From positions 99,802,257 to 99,866,256 of the forward strand of contig OU015490.1 in the NCBI GenBank assembly GCA_907164885.2: a stretch of DNA of 64,000 nucleotides, in the 5' to 3' direction. The notes under the pieces were generated by a model. It ran no database searches, was not told the DNA's origin, and saw only the letters and a list, made by a program, of their open reading frames with translations. This stretch comes from Dolomedes plantarius. Its lineage: Eukaryota > Arthropoda > Arachnida > Araneae > Dolomedidae. Of the stretch, positions 21,610-34,121 are shown one piece after another. Made by a program: the position numbers and the translations under genes. Each line of letters starts with the position of its first letter. The stretch's first letter is position 1.

Positions 21610-22056
21610 TTCAACAAAAATAATTACAAGATAAAAAGAACTTTTTATATACCATGTTTTAAAATTTTCTGTTGAATCATATAAACTTGACAATTCTATG
21701 TATTAATAAATACTTTTTTAAATTTTTTTTTTAATTATCCCATCAACTTGAAAGAAAATGAAGTTAATTGGAAGTTAACTTGCGTTTAACTTTTCGTTCC
21801 CGTTCCGGCCGACAAATGGCTGCACCAGTCTACAAAACAAAATTAACTGAAAATTGTAAAAACATGGTAAAAACCTGCTAAAAGATGGCTAAAAGTATTA
21901 AAAAAATGCATTGTCATCGTGTTCTGAGATATTCTAAAAGTTTCAAATGACTAGCTAGTCGGGAAGTTAGTTAAAAATCGATTACAAGATTTGTACTGGA
22001 CAAACACACACACAAGAAAGCAAGTTAATAAAATCATGGTAAAAAATACAAAACAG
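21610..22056. repeat. Dispersed repeat R1, copy 2 (uninterrupted)
   Basis: Matches copies at 19462-20604 and 57075-57535, with a short internal duplication of the GTAAAAACATGGTAAAAA end near 21852. Non-coding. Confidence 0.85.
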
Positions 22057-22078
22057 GGAACAATAGCACCAGGCCAGT

Positions 22079-22200
22079 ACACTGAGTAGCCAATTTATTA
22101 TGACCACCTTACAATTTTATGCAAATCAACTATAACGTCCCGCTGTTGTTGTTTTGGGGTGATATTGGTATAGAAAAGGATTTCAAAGACCTCTGAAATT
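22079..22200. mobile_element. Possible Tc1-like terminus fragment
   Basis: TA followed by CACTGAGTAGCCAATTTATT and ATGACCACC resembles a Tc1-type inverted repeat, but no partner end or transposase is visible. Confidence 0.25.
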
Positions 22201-23169
22201 TTAAGGCTGTGCTGTGTACTAACCCAATTGGATTAGCTCCCCTCAATGTTAACCTATGGAGAAAATGCATCTTCTATTGACAGCTACATAAATGCTGATA
22301 ATCCAATAAAAATGGTATTTTCAGATAACCTGAACTTTTCTGCACCTTGCAACAGGATTCGTTTTATAATTTTGGTCCACCAAAGGAATTAGGGAGTGTT
22401 TAAACTCACTAGACCAGATTTTCCCCCGAATAATTATATATATAATAGCCGTTGTCTCTGTATAACACTTCCGGGCTGTACTCATCTTTCAATTGAAGCC
22501 CTCAGTAAACAAACAGCCGGTTAGGCTTAATTTCAATTTCAGATGTGGATCAGAATTTTTTCTTACCTAAAAACAAATATCTTCTCCATCAAATCACGTT
22601 TGTTCAGCCTATTTTTCTATAAAACATTCAGAACTAAAAAGAATTGGATGCTTTTAGCTGTATATTTAACAGTTTTTAAAAATCTGTTTACTTTTGCGAT
22701 GAATTCTGAAAGTAAACAAACTTGAATGTGAATGAATCAAGTAGCTCAAGTATTCATATCGCATAGTAAGCTGTAAAAAACTGGATGACAGTCTACTACT
22801 CCAATCGCATGAAAAACTAACTAAATAAAAAATAATGAAAGGGTTTGCTTTTACAAGGTGTGGATAAAATGCAATATTGTTAGATAATTCGGGATATTTT
22901 TTAACTTTCATATACTTTTTCCATTATGACGTCATTATTAGTATTATGACGTTAAACTGACGGGTTACCTTCTAGTTTAAATTAAAAACTATTATTTGTC
23001 TTTTTTAAAAAAACGAGAAATTCCCCGAGGGTTAAAATTTTTTTCTCTATTACGGAGTACAATTAAAAAAAAATCTTTGAATCCAAGTCGGCAATCCTTG
23101 GACACAATTTCTCTATAGGTTAACACTGTGGTGAGCGAATCCAATAGTGTTAGTGCACAGCAGTCTTAA
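22201..23169. mobile_element. TTAA-MITE copy, interrupted by a Helitron-like insertion
   Basis: MITE with TTAA at 22201-22204 and 23166-23169. Its right terminal repeat, reversed, reads ACTGCTGTGCACTAACAC, the same variant as copy 34412-34816. The MITE is split at 22433/22976 by element H4. It forms the outer half of the left composite described in the findings. Confidence 0.88.
22434..22975 (+). mobile_element. Helitron-like insertion H4 inside the MITE
   Basis: 542 bp inserted between host A and T of the MITE (CGAATAA then TTTAAATT). The left end, TTATATATATAATAGCCG, is close to the TCTATATATA start of H1-H3 with TC changed to TT. The right end is ACCTTCTAG. No clear 3' hairpin and no ORF longer than about 80 codons, so assignment is tentative. 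Confidence 0.5.
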
Positions 23170-23465
23170 GGTATGAAAACAAATAAAACAGCACGTCATA
23201 ATTGATCGCCTGGATTAGCTAGCGGTAAAGAAAAAAATTAATTCTGAGCTCTAAAATCAGTATTGGGAATTGAAATAAATTATAATGTAATGAAAAATCA
23301 GGAAGTATATACAGTTCCAAAAAATCAGTTTACAGTTTGGAGAATATACTACATGCTTAATTATGCATCTATACTCTATAGGGATATTCTAGGGGTGTCC
23401 TCTGCTCGAATTCACGTATCATCCGGGACTCTCCTCTTAGTGCTGCAGTTACGAGTTTTAGACTT
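23170..23465. repeat. Spacer of the MITE composite, left copy
   Basis: About 296 bp between two MITEs, each separated from it by TTAA. Its reverse complement is present at 34122-34411 with few differences, for example GAATTCACG and TATAGAGTATAGATGC. No coding potential beyond a 68-residue frame without a domain. Confidence 0.85.
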
Positions 23466-24398
23466 TTAAGGCTGCTGTGTACTAACCCTATGGGATTCGC
23501 TCACCTCAATGTTAATCTACGGAGAAAATTTGTCTACTACAGTGTCCTGATAATCCGAAATGATTGGGGCTAGACCCTTTTCGAATTAACGAATTTTTTG
23601 GATTAAGTGAAATCATTCTTAAAATAAAATAAAATTACATAATAACGTGTGATTACATAAATATTACGTGTGATTACACAGTTTATTTTATAAGGTCTGT
23701 CTAAACATAACCAAATCTCGGGACGAAATGGGTGATAAGAGAGCGGAACGCTGCGTAGTTAAGTACAGCAGAGTGTAAGATGTTCTAACAATACGTCACA
23801 GTGCTCGACAGTTGGAGAGGTGTGTCGCTACTGTTAGTGTCAGTTTAGCATTAGCATAAACACGTGTTATTCTACTGTGTCCTACTTTATTATACAACTG
23901 TTGTCTAACTTTGAATTTTCTTGTAATTTTCAGAAATATACTTTATATTACTTAGTATCTCTGTAGTTTTATTTTAGTCTTAGTTCTTTTTGACTTTTGG
24001 TTTCGGATTAAGCGGACTTTCGGATTACCGAAGTTCGGATTATCGGGACTCCACTGTATTTACAGTTACATAATGCAGATAATAAAATAAAAACGGTATT
24101 TTCAGAGAGCTTGAACTTTTTTGCACATTGCAACAGGATTCCTTTTATGAATTTCGTTCATCAAAGGAATTTAGGAGCGTTTAAAACACACTAGACCAGA
24201 TCTTTTCCCCCGAATAATTTAAATTTTAAAATATTATTTGCATTTAAAAAAAGAGATGAATAATACCCCAAGTTGTAAAATTTCTTTCTCTGTTAAGGAG
24301 TACATTTTTTTAAAAACTTTTCAATCCAAAGCGGCAATCCTTGGACATATTTTTTCCATAGGTTAACATTGAGGTGAGCGAATCCAATAGGGTTAGTA
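23466..24398. mobile_element. TTAA-MITE copy, split by a Tigger-like element
   Basis: MITE beginning after TTAA (23466-23469). Its right end stops at GGGTTAGTA, missing the last about 10 bases and the second TTAA. It is interrupted at 23540-24056. It corresponds to copy 33693-34121 in the inverted composite. Confidence 0.85.
23540..24056. mobile_element. Tigger/pogo-like non-autonomous element
   Basis: 517 bp flanked by TA on both sides (23538-23539 and 24057-24058). The left end, CAGTGTCCTGATAATCCGAA, and the reversed right end, CAGTGGAGTCCCGATAATCC, are imperfect inverted repeats of about 25 bp; CAGT ends with a TA target are typical of pogo/Tigger. Further inward, the GGATTA motif is repeated several times. 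No transposase ORF. Confidence 0.82.
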
Positions 24399-24411
24399 AG
24401 AACAGATAATT

Positions 24412-25290
24412 AACGCAATTTAAGGGACTTTGAACGGGGAATGATTGCGGAGGCTAGAAGCAATGGAACAAGTATCAACGAAACTGTTTCGCTTGCCAAA
24501 CGTTTGGGAGCAGCTGTTGTTTATTCTAACAAAGAGTGAGGTGCCAAACAGAAAACCGGGTCTCGATGTAGGGGGTCTTTACAGGCAACTAGATGCTCGG
24601 TCTGTAAGGGGAGTTCCAAGACCTGGCCAGTCCAACAGAAGGGATATAGTCCACCTCCCGCTAGAAGAGACCTGGCACCGATTTTAGGGTTGCTGTCTCA
24701 CGGAGGTCTATTCTCGAAATGAGGTGTCGGAGATAATCAACATTCTTCACCGTCACATATTCTCTCCCGTTGACCTTCGCTTCTCTAACGTTCCACTACT
24801 CATCAAAAAAGAACTCTCCCCGAGTGACCAGTTTCTCGGGAATCTTCAATAACAGTTCATCAAATTGCAGTTAACTTTAATCAGATACCAACTTCGATGG
24901 CCTCTCAACATACTGTTCGCCGCACAATACTCCTCAATGGATAAGGAAGCCGAAGACCTGTTCAAAAGCCTTTGCTGTCTTCAGCTAGCAAGATCTAACG
25001 TCTCCCGTTCACGCAGGATCACAAGGATTGGGAAGTAAATGAATGGGGAAAAGTAATGTTGTCCGATGAATCACCATGCAGATGACAGGATGCGAGCATG
25101 GAGGAAAAAAGCACGAAAGCGTAGACACTAAATGCATTGCCGCAACACTTCAAGTTGGTTGAGGCAATGTTATGTTATGGGGATGTTTTTCAGGCATCCT
25201 TTGGGCCCTTTAATTCGAAGTGGAAGAACTTCTGGAAGCCAAAATGTAGTCAAATATTGTCGCTGACCAAGTACTTTCAGTTATGTTAAC
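24412..25290 (+). pseudogene. Decayed Tc1-like transposase
   Basis: Conceptual translation across several frames gives DFERGMIAEARSNGTSI near 24430 (N-terminal helix-turn-helix region), then VMLSDES near 25050 (first catalytic aspartate region), then a diverged GGSVMLWGCFSG-like stretch near 25155-25190. Multiple stops and frameshifts rule out function. The only open piece, 24445-24687, covers the N-terminal part. The end is not defined; no inverted repeats were found. Confidence 0.75.
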
Positions 25291-25579
25291 CTTTTCCTTA
25301 CGATTTCTTAAACTTTTTATCAATTACATTATACAATTTTTATTTATTGCATTCTAAAATTTTTATTTATAATGCAATAAATAAGAGAGATAAGCGTGAG
25401 GGAGGGGCAATATTTTAATGTTTAGAAAGTAAATAATGAGGTACAAGATTATGGATATCACCCATTTAGTCTTTTATAAGTTTAAGATAGTAATAATATT
25501 TTATTTCCATTCATTGATAAGTTTTTTTTAGTTCTCTTGTTTTGTTTCGAAAAAAAATTGTGGCATTAGGAATCACCGA
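25291..25579. other. No gene; short AT repeat
   Basis: Includes a few diverged copies of the TTTTTATTTATTGCATT unit (about 25318-25385) that forms an array at 28715-28925. Otherwise featureless. Confidence 0.4.
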
Positions 25580-25790
25580 ATGCTGCTGTCTTCTGTCGTC
25601 GTCGGGCCAGTTACGCACGGTGACGTCGTAACGACGACGAAACCGTTGGCACGTAGTTGGCGCAGTGGTAGGTTCGACGTCGCAACTGACGTCGGACCGG
25701 CCGTTGGGCTCGCGGACATGGCGTCGTCGGATAGCCTCCATAAACCGACGTCGGTCCAACGTAGTTATGCTACTAGGGAACAGAACATGA
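25580..25790. other. CpG-dense segment of unknown origin
   Basis: About 200 bp very rich in CG and in short palindromes such as CCGACGTCGG and CGACGTCG, in sharp contrast to the AT-rich flanks. Both strands carry short open frames (73 and 82 codons), a result of the base composition. Perhaps a transposon terminus; no partner found. Confidence 0.4.
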
Positions 25791-25876
25791 ATAAAAGTTG
25801 AATTAAATTATCTCAAAATAGACGTTCATTTCAGTGCACTGTGGATATTTGCTGGATAAATTCATAACGGGGGAAT

Positions 25877-27047
25877 GGGCTCGGGGTAGCCTTGTGGTAG
25901 CACGTTGGCTTTTGGTGCTGAAGGTTCTCAGATTGAATCCCGACTCGCGCTATTAAATACGAGGGCCATTCTAAAAGTAAAGAACGTTTTGATCTGACAA
26001 GCCATGTAATTCTCCCACCACCGCCGCTGCCTTGAAATTTACTTACCAAATCATTCCCGCCAGTTTGACGCTAACAGCGAGCAGCTGCGGTCATTTACTG
26101 TTTATTTTTGCGATTTTAAAATGTGTGACAAAATTAAGGATCTCGCCAAGTGTTAGGTTCGTAGCGTAATACGCTTCCTGATTGCAAAAACACGTTCGCC
26201 CTATTGAAATTTACAGACAGATAACTGAAGTTTATGGACAATGTTATCAATGAAGCTTCAGTTCGAAAATGGTTCGTTATTTTTAAATGCCGCAGCCTAC
26301 TGCCAGACCCTTCACCGACTACGCCGTGCCATTTAAAACAAACGGCGTGGATTGTTGTCCAGCGTCATTGTGCTTCTTCGCTCGTCCGCATGCTGCTGCG
26401 TTGACGAAGGAATTTGCTTCAGCAATTTAACTGGGAAGTTTTTGAACATCCTACCTTATAGCCCGGACTTGGCCCCCAGTGATTACTTTCTTTTTTACCA
26501 AATTGAAGGATTTTTTTGGGCGGAAACCACTATGGAAATGATGACGAACTGAAAGAGGAAGTCTGTGACTGGTTCAAAAACTTGGCGGCAAGTGAGTATG
26601 CAGAAGGCATAGGAAAGCTGGTATACAGCGCTTTGACAGATGGTTCAATTTGAACGGCGACTACGTAGAAAAATAGGTAAGATATCAAAATGTGTTGTAC
26701 AATAAGTTTTCTTTCATTATCTTGAATAAAAATGACTAGAGAAACAAACGTTCTTTACTTTTAGAATGACCCTTGTATCTCTGTCTCTAGGCCGGATATG
26801 GGCACGTTAAATCCGTAGACCGGAAAGTCCCTCTATGAGGTCAGAGAGGTTGGGAGAGGGTACGATACACCAGACGATACCCCAGATTGGAGGTGGGCGG
26901 TCAAAATTGAGGTGGCAACTAGCTAAGACGGACTTCGACTCTTGCGGTCCTATATAAACCGGAGTCGCACACTTCAGCCCGAAGCCTATATGGATCTGGT
27001 CTGGAACTTCCAGCCAGGGGGCATTAGAAACAACAACAATAACAACT
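25877..27047 (+). mobile_element. tRNA-derived SINE, interrupted by a mariner
   Basis: The 5' part (25877-25959) has pol III box A (GGTAGCCTTGTGGTAGCAC) and box B (TTCTCAGATTGAATCCCG). The 3' part (26776-27047) carries GGGCACGTTAAATCCGTAGA and ends in an ACAACAATAACAAC tail. The same core recurs in SINEs at 36667-36853 and 39137-39277. A TA target duplication from the mariner splits it cleanly. Confidence 0.8.
25960..26775 (+). pseudogene. Mariner element with decayed, internally shortened transposase
   Basis: 816 bp flanked by TA (25958-25959 and 26776-26777). Its 28 bp inverted repeats share CATTCTAAAAGTAAAGAACG and differ at two positions near their outer ends. Inside, plus-strand frames give ARPHAAALTKE and YSPDLAPSDYFLF (around the third catalytic aspartate, DD34D class) and, at the end, FNLNGDYVEK. 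Stops, frame changes and a short total length show the copy is inactive. Confidence 0.88.
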
Positions 27048-27667
27048 TAACGAATGAATAATGAGAGACGTGTTGGGTAACGGGTTAGGTAGTATGATAC
27101 TAATGTACTCAGTTCGTCTGGAATTCAGTTCATCAACAGTGTAATATGCTTTCATATTCGTAAGAATAAGGTATTAATCAAATTTAGGTAAAATCCGGCC
27201 TGGGTGTCTAAGTAATAGGCATTTTAATTATATTTCAGAGCATTATTCACCATTAAGTTTAGACGAAAAATTTCGGGTTCATTTGACTTTCATTGCTGAC
27301 ATCTGTCGGTTTAAGAGGAATTTTTTTGTCTCTTACCAAATTCTTTTATTTCAGGACAACAACGCGAAGTAAATATGTAGATCTATGTTGCTTTATGTTC
27401 AAGTTTTCGTGGAAGATCGAAAAATAAACGTTATGAAAAACCCACTCTGTTGACGTCAAATAAGCCGCTTCTTAGAATAAAGAGAAATAATTCATAATGG
27501 ACAATTAAATTACAAATAACATGGAATTGAATTACAGTATGTCTAGTCTTCCTACAAAATTTCCGTAAATGACAACAAATGTAGAATTACATTATCTTAA
27601 ATTTTGATTGAAAGACTCAGTCAGTTGTAAATTTTCATACTCTTTAGGCTGATGATTATATATTCTA
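27048..27667. other. No gene seen
   Basis: AT-rich non-coding DNA up to the Helitron-like element H2. Confidence 0.4.
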
Positions 27668-28545
<878 letters not shown>

Positions 28546-28714
28546 TTTGCATCTTAAATAATTAAAATCTATCCTTTTTGAGCTCAAATTTAAATATTTT
28601 AGGTATAAAAATACTTCAGTAAGCCGTAAATGTCATGTTAATAATGAAATTACTAAACTACAATTAATTAACCATTTGTATTTATTTACTTTTATATTAT
28701 TGCTAATTAATATG

Positions 28715-28925
28715 ACATTATTGCATTTTTATTTATTACGTTATAAAATTTTTATCAATTACATTATACAATTTTTATTTATTGCATTATAAAATTTTTA
28801 TTTATTACATTATAAATTTTTTATTTATTACATTATAAATTTTTTATTTATTACATTATATAATTTTTATTTATTACATCATAAAATTTTATTTATTACA
28901 TTATAAAATTTTAATTAATTTCATT
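28715..28925. repeat. Minisatellite, 23 bp unit
   Basis: About eight copies of an AT-only unit of form TTTTTTATTTATTACATTATAAA with small changes; exact 23 bp spacing is clear from 28804 to 28850. Confidence 0.9.
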
Positions 28926-29799
28926 GATTTTTATCATATAATTATTTTTTTACATTATTACGATATCACAGTATTATTATTTATTACAATCTACCGCGTT
29001 ATTAATTATTATAGCGTACGGCAATATCAATTATTTAACATTAATAACTAATTTTTGCGGAGTCCTCTAATAGTCACATAACCTCATCGTTTATACTTCC
29101 TCGATCTCGAATTGCATTACGTCACAACGCATAAAAATAATTTTTACTCCCTCTCCATTCTTTAAAACCTGAACAAAAACTGCAATTTTCTGGTTACGCA
29201 ACGAAATGGGAAAAATAAATTTTAAAAATATCAGCGTCTTGAACTCATCTGTTATCAGCAGATGAAAAAAAAAAAAAGAGGTCGTGAACGCGCATGGGCG
29301 AAGGGTTTATTGACCTGAAATCCCAGACTCTTGTTCTGGACGTTCTACAGTACATGTATTTCCGGGGTAAATTACCTTTCGTCTGCGATAAGTTGCCCCG
29401 GAAAACGGGACAAGGAAAACTGGATCTGGAAAATTTGCCGTTTTAGAAAAATGGGACTATATTTAGAAATTAAGACTCTGATTTGTGGGGCAAGCACGGA
29501 AAAGGGCTGATTGCACTTGTTTCCATTATATTAAACTAGTACGAACGGCCACAGTAAAAAAAAAAACTTTTCTAGGCTTAATTTTCTTATTGTACAGGGA
29601 CTTTCTCAAGATAAATAGTGGAAAATCATGACGCTGTTCGACTAAGACGTGATTAATTTTTAGAAATCCTTTCCTATAATTTTTATTATGAATTGAATAA
29701 CTCTTATTAAAAGCACGGGCATTAAAGCACAAAAATTGAAGTAATTATTAATTCCTGCTTTTTGAAAATTTCTGTAACATATCTGGATGTTTAATATTC
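28926..29799. other. No gene seen
   Basis: AT-rich at first, with mixed composition at 29280-29520. No domain, RNA gene or terminal repeat recognised. Confidence 0.4.
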
Positions 29800-29821
29800 T
29801 TAAGGCTGCTTTCTGCTGTTT

Positions 29822-30289
29822 CAGTGGCGTAGCAAAGGGGGGGCAAGGGGGTCTATCATGCCCCGGGCGCCACTCGCAGAGGGGCGCCAATGTAAGATGC
29901 ATATATTATATTACTATATGTTTTCGAGGTGGATGCCAATATAAGGTCTATATATTATATTACTATATGTTTTTCGGGGAGGGCGCCAATATAAGGTATA
30001 TATATTATATTACTATATTATTTTGTGGGGGGAGCCAACATAAGGTCTATATATTATATTACTATATGTTTTTAGGGGAGGGCACCAACATAAGGGCTAT
30101 ATATTATGCTACTATATGCTTTTCGGGGGGGGGGGTAGTGCCAATATAAGGTCTATATATTATGTTATTATATGTTTATCGAGGGCGCCAATATAGGGTC
30201 TATATATTATATTACTATATGTTTTTCAGGGGGGGGGGCGCCACAAAGGTATCGTGCCCCGGGCGCCAGTTATGCTCGCTACGCCACTG
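29822..30289. mobile_element. hAT-like non-autonomous element with internal minisatellite
   Basis: 468 bp flanked by a perfect 8 bp duplication TGCTGTTT (29814-29821 and 30290-30297). Ends CAGTGGCGTAGC and GCTACGCCACTG are perfect 12 bp inverted repeats. Both are features of hAT elements. The interior is mostly six to seven copies of a unit of 46-55 bp starting GGCGCCAATATAAGG and ending in a G-rich run. No transposase. Confidence 0.92.
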
Positions 30290-30395
30290 TGCTGTTTACG
30301 AACACTGTTGGATTCGCACACCCCAGTTTTAACCTATGGGGAAAATTTGTCCACTCTTTACAGCTACATAAATGCTGATAATCCAATAAAAATCT

Positions 30396-30637
30396 GTGTT
30401 TGCTGTGTAAAGGGTATCAAGTCCAAAATCGTAGTTTAAAAAAAAACGGAATTGAAAACTAACATGTTTGTGTTTTGTTTCACATATCCCAAATTTTTAC
30501 TGATGAATAAAAATATTTAGGAATGGAAATGGACTTAGCTTTCTGCACCCCGCAGTAGCCCTTGAATTTTCAAATATGCCTGGTTTGATAACTCATTTTA
30601 GCCCATTTTGGATTTAACACACTTTACACAGCAAAAA
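30396..30637. mobile_element. Small inverted-repeat insertion in the MITE
   Basis: About 240 bp bounded by TTTGCTGTGTAAAG and CTTTACACAGCAAA, a 14 bp perfect inverted repeat. It interrupts the MITE body, which continues on the other side. Superfamily not assignable; the target duplication is unclear. Confidence 0.6.
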
Positions 30638-30959
30638 CTGAAATGGTATTTTTAGATAGCCTGAACTTTTCTGCACCTTGCACCAGGATTCATTTCATAA
30701 ATTTCGCAAACTAAAGGACTTGGTGAGCGTTTAAAACACACTATACCAGATTTTCCCCCGAATAATTTAAATTAAAAAAATATTATTTTCATTTAAAGAA
30801 AAAACGAAAAATAACCCCAAGTGTGTAAAATTTCTCTCTCTATTACGGAGTACCATTTTCTTTATAAAAAAAATCTTTATATCCAAGTCGGCAATTCTTG
30901 GACACATTTTCTCCATAGGTTATCACTGAGGTGAGCGAATCCAATAGGGGCAGCCTTAA

Positions 30960-31612
30960 ATAACGGTGAAAATATTGGTAAATAAATGGTAAATAAATCC
31001 AATACACAGCAGCCGTAAATAATGGTGAATAATAGCAGCAATATAAATTTTTTATCAGTTTACAATCATGGATAAACTCATAAGCTACAAACGTTTTATC
31101 TACGTTACGGGGTTTTAAGAAATCCCTCATTTTTCGTGGTTTCTATAATTCAACTTATAAAAAAATATATGTTTCGATTTTTTTAAAAGAATCGTAGAAA
31201 GAATCTTAACTGACAAACAACCCTTTTGGTTTTTAGTATCGAAACGTAATGCATTAAAAGTAATAATTAGTAAAATCAGTAGTGGATGCAGTTTTTTTTT
31301 TTTTTTTTGGGGGGGGGGGGACCGGGATTGTCTTACAAGATCCATTACTCAGTAAGTAGAGAAATTTGATTGCCAGTAAATGTGTTTCGCCCAGGGCCGC
31401 TAAAATCCTAAGCACACCTCTGTATCGAAGATATGCAGCTCTGCGCATTCCTGCGAAATTTCGCTTGCCTAAATTTACAAACCACTGCTGACTCCATACT
31501 GGTCCTGCGAAATGATAAAAAAACTTTCGGGCATAGTCCCTTTGGCCATAAAATTGCTGAAATCACAATTGAAATAAACATTGCTGTAAAGGGTTTTTGT
31601 ATTTCTTTGATA
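30960..31612. other. No gene; poly-T/poly-G run
   Basis: AT-rich. At 31291-31320 about 18 T are followed by 11 G. Short frames on both strands have no recognisable domain. Confidence 0.45.
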
Positions 31613-32311
31613 TCTATATATATAACACATTTCCGTAACTGACTGACTGACTGACAGATAACGCACAGACCAAACCGCTGGACCTAAAGGGCTGATATTT
31701 TGCATGACGATTCTTCTTATAGTGTAGGGGTGCACTAAGAGAGATTTTTGAAAAATTCTTCTTAGATTTTTTAAAATTAAATTTTTAAGCTGTTTAAGTA
31801 ACTTTTTTTAAGTTTGGATTTAAAATAATAATTTGAGGGTTATAAAATTTAAATCACGAGGAAAGCTCATACAAAGTCCTTTAAAATGAGATCTTTTTCG
31901 AATATTTACCTCCATTTTCTGATTTTTGGTGAATTTTTAAAGATTAAGTTTTAGAATTTCATTTATTAAATGCTGATCAAGTGATTTCTTTTTCTGATAC
32001 TTTAAATTAATTTACCGTCACGTGCATGATAACGAAACAGACAAAAAAATATTTTTTTTCCTTTCTAATGAGGCAGACGATTGGACATTAAAATACAGTA
32101 AAAGATAAGTTCCTCAAACTGTACTACATTAACTGTACTATATTCTTTAGTATGTTCTATTAGATTAAATTTGAATATTTTCCTCTACATTATTTGTCTA
32201 TAAAAATATCCCTTACGATTATTTTATAAATATATTTTTTTGTTTTGTTTACATCAATTGCATACATTGATCGTTGTATTTATTATAAATATATATATAT
32301 AATATAATATA

Positions 32312-32373
<62 letters not shown>

Positions 32374-33093
32374 AATAATCACATTTGGAACTGGGAGATG
32401 CAGTCGGTACGAGGAGTGATGCAGTCGAGCTGAGTGTGGTTCAGGAAAACACTTTTATTCAATTATGAAGCATCGCGAAGGCTGCAGCGGCCACATGACT
32501 TGTCCGGTGTACATGCCAGGACGGGACGCCGATTACATACAGGCTAGGACAGCAGGTCCGACAGCAACAAGAGTTAGAAACGAAGAGGGAGAAAAGTCTT
32601 CTGTTCATGCAATATTAAATGGGTGTTTTGCGATATTGACGCCAGAGGGCCTAAACTACTTAATGTTTAATTGGGAGACTTCAGATTCGTGGAGTTCACG
32701 TGTCCACTTAAGTTTATCTGGGACTTTACTGCTAGATCCCACGCTTGTTAAAACCACGAACTGTTGAGGGCCTGGGCGTAGGATAAGTGGCCATAAAGTT
32801 CTTGCAAAGTGGGGTTTTTGACGTTATAAAGACATAACTTCAGAGTGATTCGAGGCCTCTTAAAGAATTTTGACACTATACTGACATTCGGAATCTCATA
32901 AACTTCTAACACTCATATCTGGGGATGTTATTGAGTTCAGATACTTCACACGCCTGCTTAATGATCTGCAGGGCTAATATAAATTATACTTACTTTACTT
33001 TTAGGTTGCAATTTTGGAAAAGGTGTCGTACTTTATTAACAAGAGAATATGCTTTAAAGTAAAGTAATTTAGGAAGACGCGTTTTCTTGTTAC

Positions 33094-33160
<67 letters not shown>

Positions 33161-33232
33161 GCATTAATTGCATACATGGACCGTTTTATTAATTTGAATG
33201 TACTCCGTAGCGAAGTGTGGGTTTTCAGCTAG
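31613..33232 (+). mobile_element. Helitron-like element H3 with internal insertion
   Basis: Plus orientation. Starts TCTATATATATAACAC and ends GTGGGTTTTCAGCTAG, between host A (31612) and T (33233). It aligns with H2 over both ends but is 1620 instead of 878 bp because of about 0.73 kb between two TA/CA tracts (32370-33098). CTGA is repeated near the 5' end. No replication-protein coding. Confidence 0.78.
32370..33098 (-). mobile_element. Insert in H3: probable solo LTR or captured fragment
   Basis: The extra DNA can be read as TGATAATAATCACA ... GTTACTTACA, TG...CA. On the minus strand a TTATAA lies ahead of a GAATAAAAG polyadenylation signal (about 32455), as in an LTR. The flanks are microsatellite, so a target duplication cannot be seen. 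A 100-codon plus-strand frame (32465-32767) has no known domain; I do not call it a gene. Confidence 0.45.
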
Positions 33233-33692
33233 TTTCTTCATATATATACAGTTGTTTCAGTTACTATGTATAGAAACATGTTTTTTTTTTATCGCAGCTA
33301 TCACATTGATAACAATTCCCAAATTTACAATGAGAAATCAAAAGATATAAGGTGATAGAACATTACCTTATTAAAACTTGAAAAGCTCTTCAACATGAAA
33401 CTCAAATAATGACAGGTAGATTTTAAAGAAATTTCTGTTCAGAAACTTGTAAAGGATTTATTAGATAGGATTTTTAAAGTTGAGTAAATAAAATTATTTA
33501 AAAAATATTTGCCAGTCTATTGGCCGCTACGGGCTCTCTAGTGAATTTGAAATTTACAATTTAAAACAACTAGTGCAGATCACACGTCTAAGTGAACAGC
33601 CGTCATAGGTTGTCTATATGAACACGAAATACAAGCAGGGGAATCAGACAATCCTAAACTATGGTGATTAGCCCGAAGACAATCGTGGCCAG
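33233..33692. other. No gene seen
   Basis: AT-rich non-coding DNA between H3 and the inverted MITE composite. Confidence 0.4.
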
Positions 33693-34121
33693 TTAAGGCT
33701 GCTGTGTACTAACCCTATTGGATTCGCTCTCCTCAATGTTATCGTATGGATAAAATGTGTCCAAGGATTGCCGCTTTGGATTGAAAGGTTTTTAAAAAAA
33801 CGTACTCCTTAACAGAGAAAGAAATTTTACACCTTGGGGCATTTTTCCTCTTTTTATTAAAATGCAAATAATATTTTAAAATTTAAATTATTCGGGGGAA
33901 AAGATCTGGTCTAGTGCGTTTTAAACGCTTCTAAATTCCTTTGATGAACGAAATTTATAAAATGAATCCTGTTGCAAGGTGCAGAAAAGTTCAGGCTATC
34001 TGAAAATACTGTTTTTATTGGATTATCTTCATTTTTGTAACTGTAAATAGTAGACAAATTTTCTCCGTAGGTTAACATTGAGGTGAGTGAATCTCATAGG
34101 GTTAGTACACAGCAGCTTTAA
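33693..34121. mobile_element. TTAA-MITE, complete reference copy
   Basis: TTAA at 33693-33696 and 34118-34121. Terminal repeats begin GGCTGCTGTGTACTAACCC and stay complementary for about 60 bp, to GGAGAAAAT-like sequence. The interior is unique and non-coding. It is the inner member of the right-hand composite. Confidence 0.9.

Larger units (their letters stand above)
29800..30959. mobile_element. TTAA-MITE copy carrying two nested insertions
   Basis: TTAA at 29800-29803 and 30956-30959. The MITE backbone is recognisable at both ends (GTTGGATTCGCACACC near 30308; TCACTGAGGTGAGCGAATCC near 30923) and in the middle (GCCTGAACTTTTCTGCACC). A hAT-like element lies at 29822-30289 and a second insertion at about 30396-30637. 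Confidence 0.85.

Noticed and set aside
29787..30149. 120-residue repetitive ORF
   Set aside because: It lies on the minisatellite inside the hAT-like element; the periodic peptide is a translation of the repeat.
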